Shown here in pieces: positions 25,373-33,758 of a DNA stretch of 64,000 nt. Where the stretch lies: the NCBI GenBank assembly GCA_040756375.1, contig JBFLZC010000011.1, positions 1-64,000 on the forward strand, written 5' to 3'. How positions within the stretch are numbered: the stretch's first letter is position 1; the number at the start of each line of letters is the position of its first letter. This DNA comes from VGSG01 sp040756375 (GTDB lineage Bacteria; Desulfobacterota; Desulfomonilia; Desulfomonilales; Desulfomonilaceae). Position numbers and translations under genes: made by a program. Below the pieces are notes generated by a model. The model made no database searches. It was not told the origin of the DNA and was given only the letters and a program-made list of their open reading frames with translations.

Positions 25373-25463
25373 GTAGGATGTGGTGAGCGTAGCGAACCGC
25401 ATCGCTCGAGTAAGCCGCGAGCGATGCGGTTCTCCCGCGGGACGCGGGGTCACCGCATCCTAC
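25373..25463. repeat. GTAGG...CCTAC palindromic repeat, element D
   Basis: 91 bp. The outer stem GTAGGATGTGGTGA pairs with TCACCGCATCCTAC; the inner GCGAACCGCATCGC pairs with GCGATGCGGTTC; the small hairpin is CCCGC/GCGGG. Same architecture as B and C but with a different stem sequence. Confidence 0.78.
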
Positions 25464-25567
25464 GAAACTGCCGACACGGTTTGGGGACTGACGTTGCCGT
25501 ATCTGCAACACCTAGGGCTTCTTGTTCTTTTCTTCGAGCAAGAAACGGCAGCTACTGCGCCAGGCCG

Positions 25568-25906
25568 CTATAGCGCGTCCCCGTCGGTCTCTCCGGTGCG
25601 GATCCGAAGCACGCTCTCAATTGCCGTCACAAAGACCTTGCCGTCTCCGATGGTGCCGGTGCGCGCTGCGCTTATCACTTTTTCCACCACCTGTTGAGCG
25701 ATCTCCGCAGAGACTACCATCTCGATCTTGATCTTGGGCAGGAAATCAACCAGATATTCCGCGCCCCGGTATATCTCTTTGTGGCCCTTTTGCCGACCGA
25801 AACCTTTCACTTCGGTAACGGTCATGCCCTGGACCCCCAACGCAGTGACCGCGTTTTTCACATCGTCCAGTTTGAACGGTTTGATAATCGCCTCGATCTT
25901 TTTCAT
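25568..25906 (-). CDS. glnB: Nitrogen regulatory protein PII (GlnB/GlnK)
   Basis: The product has 112 residues, standard for PII. Opening MKKIEAIIKPFKLDDVKNAV, T-loop GRQKGHKEIYRGAEYLVDFLP with the Tyr51 uridylylation position, and KIKIEMVV, IGDGKVFV and IRTGETD signatures are intact. PII senses 2-oxoglutarate and ATP/ADP and binds AmtB, adenylyltransferase or NtrB. It follows amtB by 96 bp on the same strand, which argues for the GlnK type. AAGGGGAT precedes the ATG. Confidence 0.95.
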   Translation of the reverse strand: MKKIEAIIKPFKLDDVKNAVTALGVQGMTVTEVKGFGRQKGHKEIYRGAEYLVDFLPKIKIEMVVSAEIAQQVVEKVISAARTGTIGDGKVFVTAIESVLRIRTGETDGDAL

Positions 25907-26002
25907 GCTTATCCCCTTTTCAGCTATCCGGCTATATTACCCCAGTGATCGCCCGCGCGCACAAAGCGTGTCCGCGTCACAGGCTTGCGCGAGCTTCTCT
26001 CA

Positions 26003-27214
26003 TCACAGATTGTAGGCCGCTTCTCCGTGGACCGAGGTGTCCACGCCGACCACTTCGTCCTCTTCACTGACTCGAAGTCCCATAATCGCCTTCACCACGT
26101 AGAGAATGATGAGAGAGACCACAAACGAGTACGCTATGGTCGCCAGAACCGCTGCGACCTGAATTCCGAGCTGGGCCGGATTGCCAAAGAAGAATCCATC
26201 TGCGGTACCGAAGGCCTTGGATGCAAAAAGGCCGGTTGCTATTGCGCCCCATGTGCCGCCAACTCCGTGAATTCCCACCACATCGAGCGAGTCGTCATAC
26301 CCGAGACGGGATTTGGCAAGAACCGCCAGGTAACAGACGACACCTGCCACTCCACCTATGATCACCGAAGAGACAGGTCCCACAAAGCCCGCTGCGGGCG
26401 TGATGGCCACCAGGCCTGCCACTGCTCCGGAAGCCACACCCAGTGTCGTCGGTTTGCCCTTGATTATCCATTCCGCGAGCACCCAAGAGATCGCTGCCGT
26501 GGAGGTAGCCATGTGTGTGACCACAAATGCATTGGACGCGCTTTCGTTGGCTGCCAGTGCGCTTCCCGCGTTGAAACCGAACCAACCGAACCAGAGCAGA
26601 CCTGCTCCGAGCAGCGTCAGCGTCAGGTTGTGAGGCGCCATAGGCACGGTTCCATAACCTTTGCGCTTACCGACCATGAACGCACAGGCCAGCGCGGCCA
26701 CGCCGGAATTAATGTGCACCACGGTACCCCCTGCAAAATCCAAGGCACCCATCTTTTGGAGGAAGCCACCACCCCAGACCCAATGGCATACCGGCGAGTA
26801 CACGAAGGTCAGCCATAGCAGCATGAAAACGATGAACGAGCTGAACTTCATCCGCTCTGCAAAGGCGCCTGATATGAGCGCAGGGGTGATTACCGCGAAC
26901 ATGCATTGGAAAATCATGTACGTGGAACCAGGAATCTTCGTTTCAGGCCATATCTCGTTGCCCACACCTGCGAGAGCGAAGTACTCCAGGCCGCCTACGA
27001 ACCAGTTCCCAGCCCCAAACGAAAGGGTGAACCCCCAAAAGAGCCATACCACCGACGCCAGCCCCATAAGGAAAAAGCTGTGCATCATGGTGGAAAGCAC
27101 GTTCTTTGCCCGGGTCATTCCTCCGTAAAACATGGCAAGCCCGGGAGTCATCAAGAGGACCAGTGCCGAACTGGCCAGAACCCATGCCGTGTCGGCAGCA
27201 TTCATGGGAAACAC
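26003..27214 (-). CDS. amtB: Ammonium transporter AmtB
   Basis: The product has 403 residues with about eleven membrane helices. The twin pore histidines are in VVHINSGVAAL and VVGIHGVGGTWGA. Other family marks: MFYGGMTRAKNVLSTMMHSF, the aromatic gate region PVCHWVWGGGFL and AFMVGKRKGYG. The C-terminal tail (LRVSEEDEVVGVDTSVHGE) is the part that PII binds. There is no long signal peptide; GGAGGTG precedes the ATG. Transcription probably starts from the sigma-54 promoter at 27333-27348 and continues into the PII gene. Confidence 0.95.
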   Translation of the reverse strand: MFPMNAADTAWVLASSALVLLMTPGLAMFYGGMTRAKNVLSTMMHSFFLMGLASVVWLFWGFTLSFGAGNWFVGGLEYFALAGVGNEIWPETKIPGSTYMIFQCMFAVITPALISGAFAERMKFSSFIVFMLLWLTFVYSPVCHWVWGGGFLQKMGALDFAGGTVVHINSGVAALACAFMVGKRKGYGTVPMAPHNLTLTLLGAGLLWFGWFGFNAGSALAANESASNAFVVTHMATSTAAISWVLAEWIIKGKPTTLGVASGAVAGLVAITPAAGFVGPVSSVIIGGVAGVVCYLAVLAKSRLGYDDSLDVVGIHGVGGTWGAIATGLFASKAFGTADGFFFGNPAQLGIQVAAVLATIAYSFVVSLIILYVVKAIMGLRVSEEDEVVGVDTSVHGEAAYNL

Positions 27215-27332
27215 CTCCTATGGTCGTTGGTCGCAAGATAGAACCGTCGTGCCCCGGATCGGTCCCGGTTACCGGGGATGACCGGCATGAACGGATTCTT
27301 CCCGGACCGCGCGGTTGCGTCGCAGGAGGATA

Positions 27333-27348
27333 GGCAATGAGGGTGCCA
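27333..27348 (-). promoter_or_regulatory. Sigma-54 promoter of amtB-glnB
   Basis: On the minus strand: TGGCAC, five bases (CCTCA), TTGCC, a full match to the -24/-12 consensus. The expected start near 27322 leaves a leader of about 108 nt before the amtB ATG. No obvious TGT-N10-ACA activator site was found in the 130 bp upstream. Confidence 0.82.
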
Positions 27349-27477
27349 ATGGCGCGGGAGCGGGCGAGAAAATCGTAACAGCAGGAATTTAAAGTTTTTT
27401 CTAGCAGGGAACTCGCGCTGGAGGAACGGCCTGGAAGCCGGTGGCGCCTACGCCCGGGTACGTTACTCTATGTGAAA

Positions 27478-29028
27478 CTACGTGCCGGTACGGAAACGAC
27501 GCGGATCGATACTAAACTCCTTCACCCGCAACCCCATAACGCGCTCTGTTAGCCCCAGAGACCTCGCGGCCTTGGCTTTATTCCCACGCGAAGCCTTGAG
27601 TGCGTCCTGGATCAACTCGCGCTCCACGCTGCGCAAAGTGGCTTCCAGAGTGCCAACGTGCTGTGTGCCGCTGGCTTCCGCGGTCTGGAGAGTGGGTGGC
27701 AAGTGATGTCCGTGGATCACGTCGTCCGTGCTCAGCAAAACGGCCCTGGCAATGCAGTTTTCCAATTCTCTCACGTTGCCCGGCCAGTGGTAGCTCATCA
27801 GCATGTCTATGGCCGGTGTGCTTATGCGGCGAACGGATTTGTGCTCGGCCCTGTTGTACCGCTCCACGAAGTGGTCGGCCAGCAGAGGGATGTCGGTCTT
27901 TCTGTCTCGGAGCGGGGGCACGTGGATAGGAAATACGTTCAACCGGTAGTACAAATCTTCCCGGAACTTCCTTTCTTCGATGAGCTTTTCCAGCTCCCGA
28001 TTGGTGGCAGCCATGACCCGCACATTCGTCTTGATGGTCGCGGCCCCGCCAACGCGCTCGAATTCTCTCTCCTGGAGCACTCGGAGCAACTTGATTTGGG
28101 TCATGGCCGAGAGATCGCCCACCTCATCCAGGAAGATGGTTCCGCCGTGGGCAAGCTCGAATCGGCCTTTGCGCGTAGCGATTGCGCCGGTGAACGCGCC
28201 TTTCTCATGGCCAAACAGTTCGCTCTCTATCACCGATTCCGGGAGCGCGCCGCAATTGACCTTGATAAATGGCTTGGACGCACGCAGGCTGTTGTAGTGG
28301 ATCGCGGAGGCCACCAATTCCTTGCCGGTGCCGCTCTCTCCACGTATGAGAACTGTGGCATCGCTCCTGGAAACCTGCGCGATAAGATCGTAAAGCGCCA
28401 GCATGGGCTTGGAATTGCCTACGATGTTGGAGGGGTGGAAGCGCTGTTCCAACTCGTATTGGAGTCGCTTGTTCTCTTCCAAGAGCTGGAGACGCTCTTC
28501 CAGCGCGGCCTGACGCAGCTTCACCGCCTGGGCGATCATCGAAGCGATGATGGAAAGGAGTCGAACGTCCTCGTCGATGGTCTCCACGCCGGCGAAGAGA
28601 CGATCTGCGCTCAGGGTGCCGATGACTTCATTCCCAATCTTGATCGGCACACAAATGAACGAGATGTCCTCTTTTTTCAAATCCCTCCGAGCTTTCGTGC
28701 GGTCCAGAAAGAGCGGCTCGTCCGATATGTGAGGCACTGCTGCGGGCCGGCCGGTCTTTACCACCAGGCCCGTGACGCCTTCGCCCGGCCGGTACCTACC
28801 CCTCTCCTTTTGCCGCTCCGAGAGGCCGTGAGCTGCTTCGATATATATTTCGCCCGATTCGCGATCAAGCAGCGTGAGTGTCCCTCGCATCATACCTACG
28901 TGCTTGGCGATGGATTCCAGCACTGGACCGACCACGTCGCGCAGGTCCATGCTGCGGTCGAGTGTCTGACTGATTTCAAAAAGGAGAGAAAGCTCGGTTA
29001 TCTTTCGCTGAAGCCTGGAGTCCTCCAT
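27478..29028 (-). CDS. Sigma-54-dependent activator, NifA-like (GAF-AAA+-HTH)
   Basis: The product has 516 residues. GAF domain about 18-180; linker helix; AAA+ domain about 200-440 with Walker A GESGTGKE (230-237), the sigma-54 contact loop GAFTGA (277-282), Walker B GGTIFLDEVGDL and arginine-finger segment FREDLYYRLNVFPIHVPPLRDR. The C-terminal Fis-type HTH is in GNKAKAARSLGLTERVMGLR. No receiver domain, so it is not NtrC itself. The GAF-AAA-HTH order and HTH variant resemble NifA/AnfA. It lies immediately upstream of two genes with sigma-54 promoters, so it is the natural candidate activator. No nif genes are in the window. Confidence 0.85.
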   Translation of the reverse strand: MEDSRLQRKITELSLLFEISQTLDRSMDLRDVVGPVLESIAKHVGMMRGTLTLLDRESGEIYIEAAHGLSERQKERGRYRPGEGVTGLVVKTGRPAAVPHISDEPLFLDRTKARRDLKKEDISFICVPIKIGNEVIGTLSADRLFAGVETIDEDVRLLSIIASMIAQAVKLRQAALEERLQLLEENKRLQYELEQRFHPSNIVGNSKPMLALYDLIAQVSRSDATVLIRGESGTGKELVASAIHYNSLRASKPFIKVNCGALPESVIESELFGHEKGAFTGAIATRKGRFELAHGGTIFLDEVGDLSAMTQIKLLRVLQEREFERVGGAATIKTNVRVMAATNRELEKLIEERKFREDLYYRLNVFPIHVPPLRDRKTDIPLLADHFVERYNRAEHKSVRRISTPAIDMLMSYHWPGNVRELENCIARAVLLSTDDVIHGHHLPPTLQTAEASGTQHVGTLEATLRSVERELIQDALKASRGNKAKAARSLGLTERVMGLRVKEFSIDPRRFRTGT

Positions 29029-29267
29029 TATGCCATCCTTGAACAGGCGATTGGGGCGCGGGTCTTGCCTGGAAGTATGCCGTGGATCAAAATCCTACGG
29101 AATTGTAGGGCGAATCTCTCGAAATGTCAATTCGGTCTGGCCCCAATACGCGGCCCTTTGGCATGTTTTTCGAGGCACAAGGTAAGCGCTCCGTACTTGC
29201 CCTCATGCCCACGCCGCGACATCATCAACAAAGAGATGTTCCATACAAGGGTCATGTGGAGGCCGGC

Positions 29268-30002
29268 ATGATAAGGACGTACCTCGTGAGTTTCGCTCTT
29301 GTTCTGGTGCTCGTAGTAGGTTGCTCCAAGGAGCCTGCTCCTTCCGGAAAGCCATTCAAAGGATTGACTGAAGAATTTCCGCTCCAGATCGATCACCACG
29401 TTTCCGAAATCCGATTCCTTGCCGATCTTCAGCCCGCCGCGTTTTCCGGTGATTGGATGACCCATGCGCCCGGGTACCACGCTGTGGTCTGGAAAGGTGG
29501 AGGGGTGGCGCGTGAGGCTCTCCTTTCCGCGTATGTGGACGACGCGACCGTTTACGATGCGCTGATAGCTCTGGGAGCGGTCCCAGGGAACAATCTCACA
29601 ATGGAGGCATGGACGGAACGGAAGAATAAGGAGAGTTCTGCCCCGGATCGACGCGTCTTGGGGACCCCGATCGAAGCGCGAGTATTCTGGGACGGGCTGG
29701 CGGAACCGGCCCAGCTCAAGGAAATGCTCTTGGATTCAGGGGGTCGCGGTATCGACCTCCGATTCGGAGGCAACAAAGACCTGATTCCCGTGTGGCGATC
29801 GGGCTGCATTGTCTGCCTCTACAGTTGCCCGGGCGGGAAAGTCAGTAATCACGCTTACACGATCCGAGATTACGAGCAGGATGTGCGAAGATTCTCGGTG
29901 AACTACTCCCTGGTTCCGAAAGAATCACGACGAGCCGTGGTGATCTTGCGAGTCCGCACAACAGCGATCGCCAATCAACCCACCGGAATGATTCATGAGT
30001 AA
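29268..30002 (+). CDS. YdjY-like lipoprotein
   Basis: The product has 244 residues from ATG 29268 (GGAGG 5 nt upstream). The signal MIRTYLVSFALVLVLVVGC ends in a lipobox with Cys, so the product should be a lipoprotein. The mature part has HAVVWKGGGVAREALLSAYV, VYDALIALGAVPGNNLT and VFWDG, typical of YdjY-type domains, and a Cys cluster GCIVCLYSCPGG near residue 185. YdjY proteins are sometimes annotated as ferredoxin-like but their role is unknown. The gene is divergent from the NifA-like activator and is followed by a strong hairpin. Confidence 0.65.
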   Translation: MIRTYLVSFALVLVLVVGCSKEPAPSGKPFKGLTEEFPLQIDHHVSEIRFLADLQPAAFSGDWMTHAPGYHAVVWKGGGVAREALLSAYVDDATVYDALIALGAVPGNNLTMEAWTERKNKESSAPDRRVLGTPIEARVFWDGLAEPAQLKEMLLDSGGRGIDLRFGGNKDLIPVWRSGCIVCLYSCPGGKVSNHAYTIRDYEQDVRRFSVNYSLVPKESRRAVVILRVRTTAIANQPTGMIHE

Positions 30003-30028
30003 CACCAAGGCGCCTTCAAGAAAGTAAG

Positions 30029-30066
30029 ACGGGGGAAACTTCTTTCCACAAAGAAGTTTCCCCCGT
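30029..30066 (+). terminator. Strong hairpin after the lipoprotein gene
   Basis: ACGGGGGAAACTTCTTT pairs perfectly with AAAGAAGTTTCCCCCGT around a four-base loop, 27 bp after the stop at 30002. There is no clean T-run, but position and stability fit a terminator. Confidence 0.65.
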
Positions 30067-30249
30067 GCTTTACGTCTTTGAAAGCGCATCGGTATAACAT
30101 CTCATTCCGCGCGTGCCCGTTCGCCCGCGGCACAGGATTTGCTAACGTTTCATGGCACGACGGGTGGGTCAACCGAAGAGTCTCGTGCAGGAGCATCGGC
30201 CCGTCTCGAAAATGAGCTCCTGATCTGGGGCAAGCACAAAGGACAATAT

Positions 30250-30657
30250 ATGGCACGGCAAAAAGCGCATCTCACCAGTCTTCCCACGAGGCGAGAAGAA
30301 ACCGGGCCTCGTCGGATTATCGAGGAACGTGGCGAGATGGCCATTCTTCATCCGGACGGACCGGTATATAACCCCGTTTACTTTGACATTCATGCGGGTG
30401 AAGGCTATTTCCGGGGCGGCCACTACCACGAGCGCAAGACCGAGAATTTCTACATCATCAGCGGCGCTTGCCGCATCCGGCACGTGGATGTGGACTCAGG
30501 CGAGGAAGGCGTCCTGGTAGCCGCGCCTGGAGACTTGATCACCATCGCTCCCCGCTGCGCGCATGTGCTGGAAGCAATCCAGTTTTGCCGGGTTGTGGAA
30601 TTTTCCACTCAGGAAGCCGAATATCTGGAAGACACCTTCCCGTACGACTTCGAATGA
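30250..30657 (+). CDS. Cupin-domain protein
   Basis: The product has 135 residues from ATG 30250 (AGGA 7 nt upstream). A single RmlC-like cupin: motif 1 FRGGHYHERKTENFYIISG with His residues and Glu, motif 2 GDLITIAPRCAHVLEA with His. The metal-binding set is plausible for an isomerase, epimerase or binding protein. The opening RREETGPRRIIEERGEMAILHPDGP resembles small sugar-nucleotide-modifying cupins, but I cannot name the substrate. It stands alone and converges on truB. Confidence 0.65.
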   Translation: MARQKAHLTSLPTRREETGPRRIIEERGEMAILHPDGPVYNPVYFDIHAGEGYFRGGHYHERKTENFYIISGACRIRHVDVDSGEEGVLVAAPGDLITIAPRCAHVLEAIQFCRVVEFSTQEAEYLEDTFPYDFE

Positions 30658-30712
30658 GACTCACGACCTGCCCCACTCGGGGCAAGGATCAATCTGCCTC
30701 CTCCACGACTTC

Positions 30713-31636
30713 CTATTGCTGGTATGTTTGGAAAACCCGGACGGTTTGGAGCGCGATTTCACCTCTGCCCGGCAATAGCCTCACCAGGATAAGCAAGCTC
30801 CCGTCCGGCGATACGACTTTCAAGAGGTTGACAGACTGCTGTTCGTTAGTTTCCGGCAGAGGCAGCCTCGATCGGGGCACCACTACCGAACTCCCTCGCA
30901 TAAGCCTTTTGATCTCAGGGACCAGCGCGCGGATGTTCGGTATGTGCGAAAGCGCATCGCTCAGACTTATCATCCGCTGTCGAATCAGCTCAGGTCCTCC
31001 TTCCGAGATCTCTTCCAGCGGGACAGCGGCTTCGATCCGGAAATCGCCGCTGGCGGTCCTTCGCAGCCGTTCCAATCGCCCGCCCACATTCAGATCACGT
31101 CCGATATCTCGCGCCAAGGCCCTAGCATAGGTTCCTTTGGAACAGACCATGTGCAGATCGAGGAGCGGGGCTTCCCAACTAAGCAGGGTGAGCGAGAAGA
31201 TCTCGACTTTGCGCGGAGGCAGATCGACGAGCGTCCCTCCACGCGCCAGCTTGTAAAGAGGAACGCCCTCTTTCTTCACCGCTGAGAAGTGAGGCGGAAT
31301 TTGGTCGATCACCCCGCGATAACGCTTCAGGACCTCTTCAATCTGCTCCGACGATATGCCTGATGGATCTTCCGAGCGTGTGACCCGCCCTTCGCGGTCG
31401 TCGGTGTCGGTTTCTTCACCCAACAGGACCGTGGGCAGGTATTCTTTCTTTGCTTCGTCCAGATAATCCAGAGCCCTGGTTCCTGCGCCGATCAAGATCA
31501 CCAAGAGCCCTGAGGCCGCGGGGTCGAGCGTGCCGGTGTGTCCTACCTTCGCAGGTCGGACGAGTTTCTTGACCACTCGAACCACTTGGCTCGAAGTCAT
31601 GCCTTCGGGTTTGTCAACGAGAAGTATGCCGTGCAT
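30713..31636 (-). CDS. truB: tRNA pseudouridine(55) synthase TruB
   Basis: The product has 307 residues from ATG 31636. It opens with MHGILLVDKPEGMTSSQVV, then VGHTGTLDPAASGLLVILIG with catalytic Asp38, then RYRGVIDQIPPHFSAVKKEG and CSKGTYARALARDIG. The C-terminal part is a PUA-like domain. The enzyme makes pseudouridine in the T-loop of tRNAs. The start lies one base after the stop of the deacetylase gene (TAATATG), so expression is coupled. It is not next to rbfA or rpsO as in many bacteria. Confidence 0.94.
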   Translation of the reverse strand: MHGILLVDKPEGMTSSQVVRVVKKLVRPAKVGHTGTLDPAASGLLVILIGAGTRALDYLDEAKKEYLPTVLLGEETDTDDREGRVTRSEDPSGISSEQIEEVLKRYRGVIDQIPPHFSAVKKEGVPLYKLARGGTLVDLPPRKVEIFSLTLLSWEAPLLDLHMVCSKGTYARALARDIGRDLNVGGRLERLRRTASGDFRIEAAVPLEEISEGGPELIRQRMISLSDALSHIPNIRALVPEIKRLMRGSSVVVPRSRLPLPETNEQQSVNLLKVVSPDGSLLILVRLLPGRGEIALQTVRVFQTYQQ

Positions 31637-31637
31637 A

Positions 31638-32702
31638 TTACAGCATTTGAAGATCGGGCCAATATCGCCGCTGCGCATCCAGAGATTCCGCCAGGGATTT
31701 CCGAGCACGCGGGTGCATATCTTCAACCGAAACCGCCTCTGGCCAGGCCTCCCCATCCGGGTTGAACGACGCGAGGGAATCAAGTAGCTTCGCCACGGAA
31801 TCTTTGAGCGCTTCCAGGCTGTAACCGCCTTCCAGTGTCAAAATGAGCCTCCCTGAGCAGAGTTCGGCTGCCAAACCCATCAGGATACGCCCCATTTGAT
31901 CGTAACCCAGCTCTGTGAGCCCCATGCCGCCCAGCGGGTCGGTGTGGTGAGCGTCAAACCCCGCGGATACCAGTATGAGCTGAGGCTTGTACGCCCTCAG
32001 AACCGGCGCCACGAGAAACTGAAAAATGGCCACATAATCCTGGTCACCCGCGCCCGCGCCCAATGGCACATTCACTGTATAACCTTCGCCCTTCCCCGAT
32101 CCGACCTCGCGAGTCCCGCCAGTACCCGGATAATAGGGATACTGGTGGGTTGATACAAAAAGCACCCTGGGATCGTCGTAGAATGAATGCTGAGTACCGT
32201 TTCCATGATGAAGGTCCCAGTCCACGATGGCTATTCGATCCATTCCATGCTTGCTGATTGCGTGACGTGCGGCGACGGCAACATTGTTGAACAAACAGAA
32301 ACCCATCGCACGGTCGTATTCCGCGTGATGACCAGGAGGACGCACCAGAGCAAACCCATTGCGAACCTTGCCTTCCGCTGCCTCATCGACAAGGTTGCAC
32401 AGTCCACCGACTGCCTTGATCGCTGCATCCCATGAATGGGCGCTCGTTGAAGTGTCCGGGTCCAGGTACGTGCTCTGCCGACCGGCTGTTTCTGCGATAC
32501 GATCGACGTAGCGGGCCGCGTGGTTGGTCGCGAGTTCCTCCCGCTCCGCGGCACGCACGGGGACTTGCTTCAGGTTCAGATTAGTCACCTCTTTGTCCAG
32601 CAAAGAATAAACCACTTCCAGTCGACGAGGGCTTTCCGGATGATGTGCGCCCATGTCGTGGAGGAGATAAACAGGATCCCTCACTATTCCGGTAGGCTGC
32701 AT
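31638..32702 (-). CDS. Histone deacetylase-like / acetylpolyamine amidohydrolase family protein
   Basis: The product has 354 residues from ATG 32702 (AAGGAATAAGG upstream). Active-site landmarks of the arginase-deacetylase fold: RPPGHHAEYDRAMGFCLFNN (tandem His), IVDWDLHHGNGTQHSFY (metal Asp and His), SAGFDAHHTDPLGG (metal Asp) and LEGGYSLEAL. The bacterial relatives act on acetylpolyamines, acetoin-utilisation proteins or unknown acyl-lysines. Polyamine genes occur elsewhere in this window, which makes acetylpolyamine a tempting but unproved substrate. truB follows with a single base between. Confidence 0.88.
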   Translation of the reverse strand: MQPTGIVRDPVYLLHDMGAHHPESPRRLEVVYSLLDKEVTNLNLKQVPVRAAEREELATNHAARYVDRIAETAGRQSTYLDPDTSTSAHSWDAAIKAVGGLCNLVDEAAEGKVRNGFALVRPPGHHAEYDRAMGFCLFNNVAVAARHAISKHGMDRIAIVDWDLHHGNGTQHSFYDDPRVLFVSTHQYPYYPGTGGTREVGSGKGEGYTVNVPLGAGAGDQDYVAIFQFLVAPVLRAYKPQLILVSAGFDAHHTDPLGGMGLTELGYDQMGRILMGLAAELCSGRLILTLEGGYSLEALKDSVAKLLDSLASFNPDGEAWPEAVSVEDMHPRARKSLAESLDAQRRYWPDLQML

Positions 32703-32899
32703 AGCCTTATTCCTTTCGTCGAGCACAAAACCCTGTTAGAAACAGCGTCCCACGTTACCACCCTCATCCAAGCCCAGTCAACGCTTTTCGGCCTGTCGAA
32801 CGGGTACGAGGCGCTCAAGAAACACCTCCTTACGCATGGCACCGACGTTGACAGCGGAATAAGCTTCCATTAGAGTCGCTCGCGACGGAGGATAATCCC

Positions 32900-33676
32900 A
32901 TGCTCCTGGCAATAGATGTGGGGAATACCAATACCGTTATCGGGATGTTCGATGGGGACAGGCGTGTAGGCAGTTGGCGTATCCGCACGGTAGAGGACGC
33001 GACCGCCGACGAATACTGGGTCACGTTGCTGAATCTGGCCGGGGCCGGGAATCTCAACATCCTCGAAATCGATGGCGTCATTATCTCATGCGTGGTCCCT
33101 CCATTGACGGGAGCGCTGGAAGCGCTCTGCAGGAGACACCTGAAGATTGCGTCGCTCTTTGTGGGCCCCGGCATCAAGACGGGCATGCAGATCAGATACG
33201 ACAACCCCCGCGAAGTAGGTGCGGATAGGATCGTCAATGCGGTCGCAGCGTACGAGAAATACCGCACAGCCCTTATTGCCGTAGACTTCGGGACAGCCAC
33301 GACTTTTGACTACATCAATCAGGCCGGCGAGTACGAAGGAGGGTGCATCGCGCCGGGCGTGAAAATCTCCGCGGAAGCCCTCTTCCATCAGGCCTCCAAG
33401 CTCTTTCGCGTCGAACTGACCGCGCCGGGAAGGGTTATTGGAAAGGACACGGCATCGGCTATTCAGTCCGGAATCGTGTATGGGTACGCATCTCTGGTAG
33501 ACGGCATCCTGATGCGCATATTCGAGGAGCTTGACTCGCGGCCGCGTGTCATTGCCACAGGAGGTCTCGCGCGCGTAATCTCAGCACATACGAAGTTGGT
33601 TGACGACATCGAAGACGATCTCACCATGGATGGGCTGCGGATCCTGTACCACAGGAACCGGCCCACAAAGGGCTAG
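32900..33676 (+). CDS. coaX: Type III pantothenate kinase
   Basis: The product has 258 residues. The ASKHA-type motifs of CoaX are clear: MLLAIDVGNTNTVIGMFDGD (phosphate 1), YDNPREVGADRIVNAVAAY, LIAVDFGTATTFDYI (phosphate 2), YEGGCIAPGVKIS and VIATGGLARVI. It performs the first step of coenzyme A synthesis and, unlike type I, is not inhibited by CoA. GGAGGA lies 8 nt upstream of ATG 32900. It is divergent from the deacetylase-truB pair. Confidence 0.94.
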   Translation: MLLAIDVGNTNTVIGMFDGDRRVGSWRIRTVEDATADEYWVTLLNLAGAGNLNILEIDGVIISCVVPPLTGALEALCRRHLKIASLFVGPGIKTGMQIRYDNPREVGADRIVNAVAAYEKYRTALIAVDFGTATTFDYINQAGEYEGGCIAPGVKISAEALFHQASKLFRVELTAPGRVIGKDTASAIQSGIVYGYASLVDGILMRIFEELDSRPRVIATGGLARVISAHTKLVDDIEDDLTMDGLRILYHRNRPTKG

Positions 33677-33758
33677 AAGCCGCGGTGAGGTTACGAACCT
33701 AACCCGCCCGCACAGAGCGCTGATTCCAGCGTACAGGAAACGCCGAGCTCCGACTTCT

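Noticed and set aside
27658..29271. 537-codon open frame antisense to the NifA-like activator
   Set aside because: The opposite strand encodes a complete GAF-AAA-HTH protein with all motifs; the antisense frame has none.
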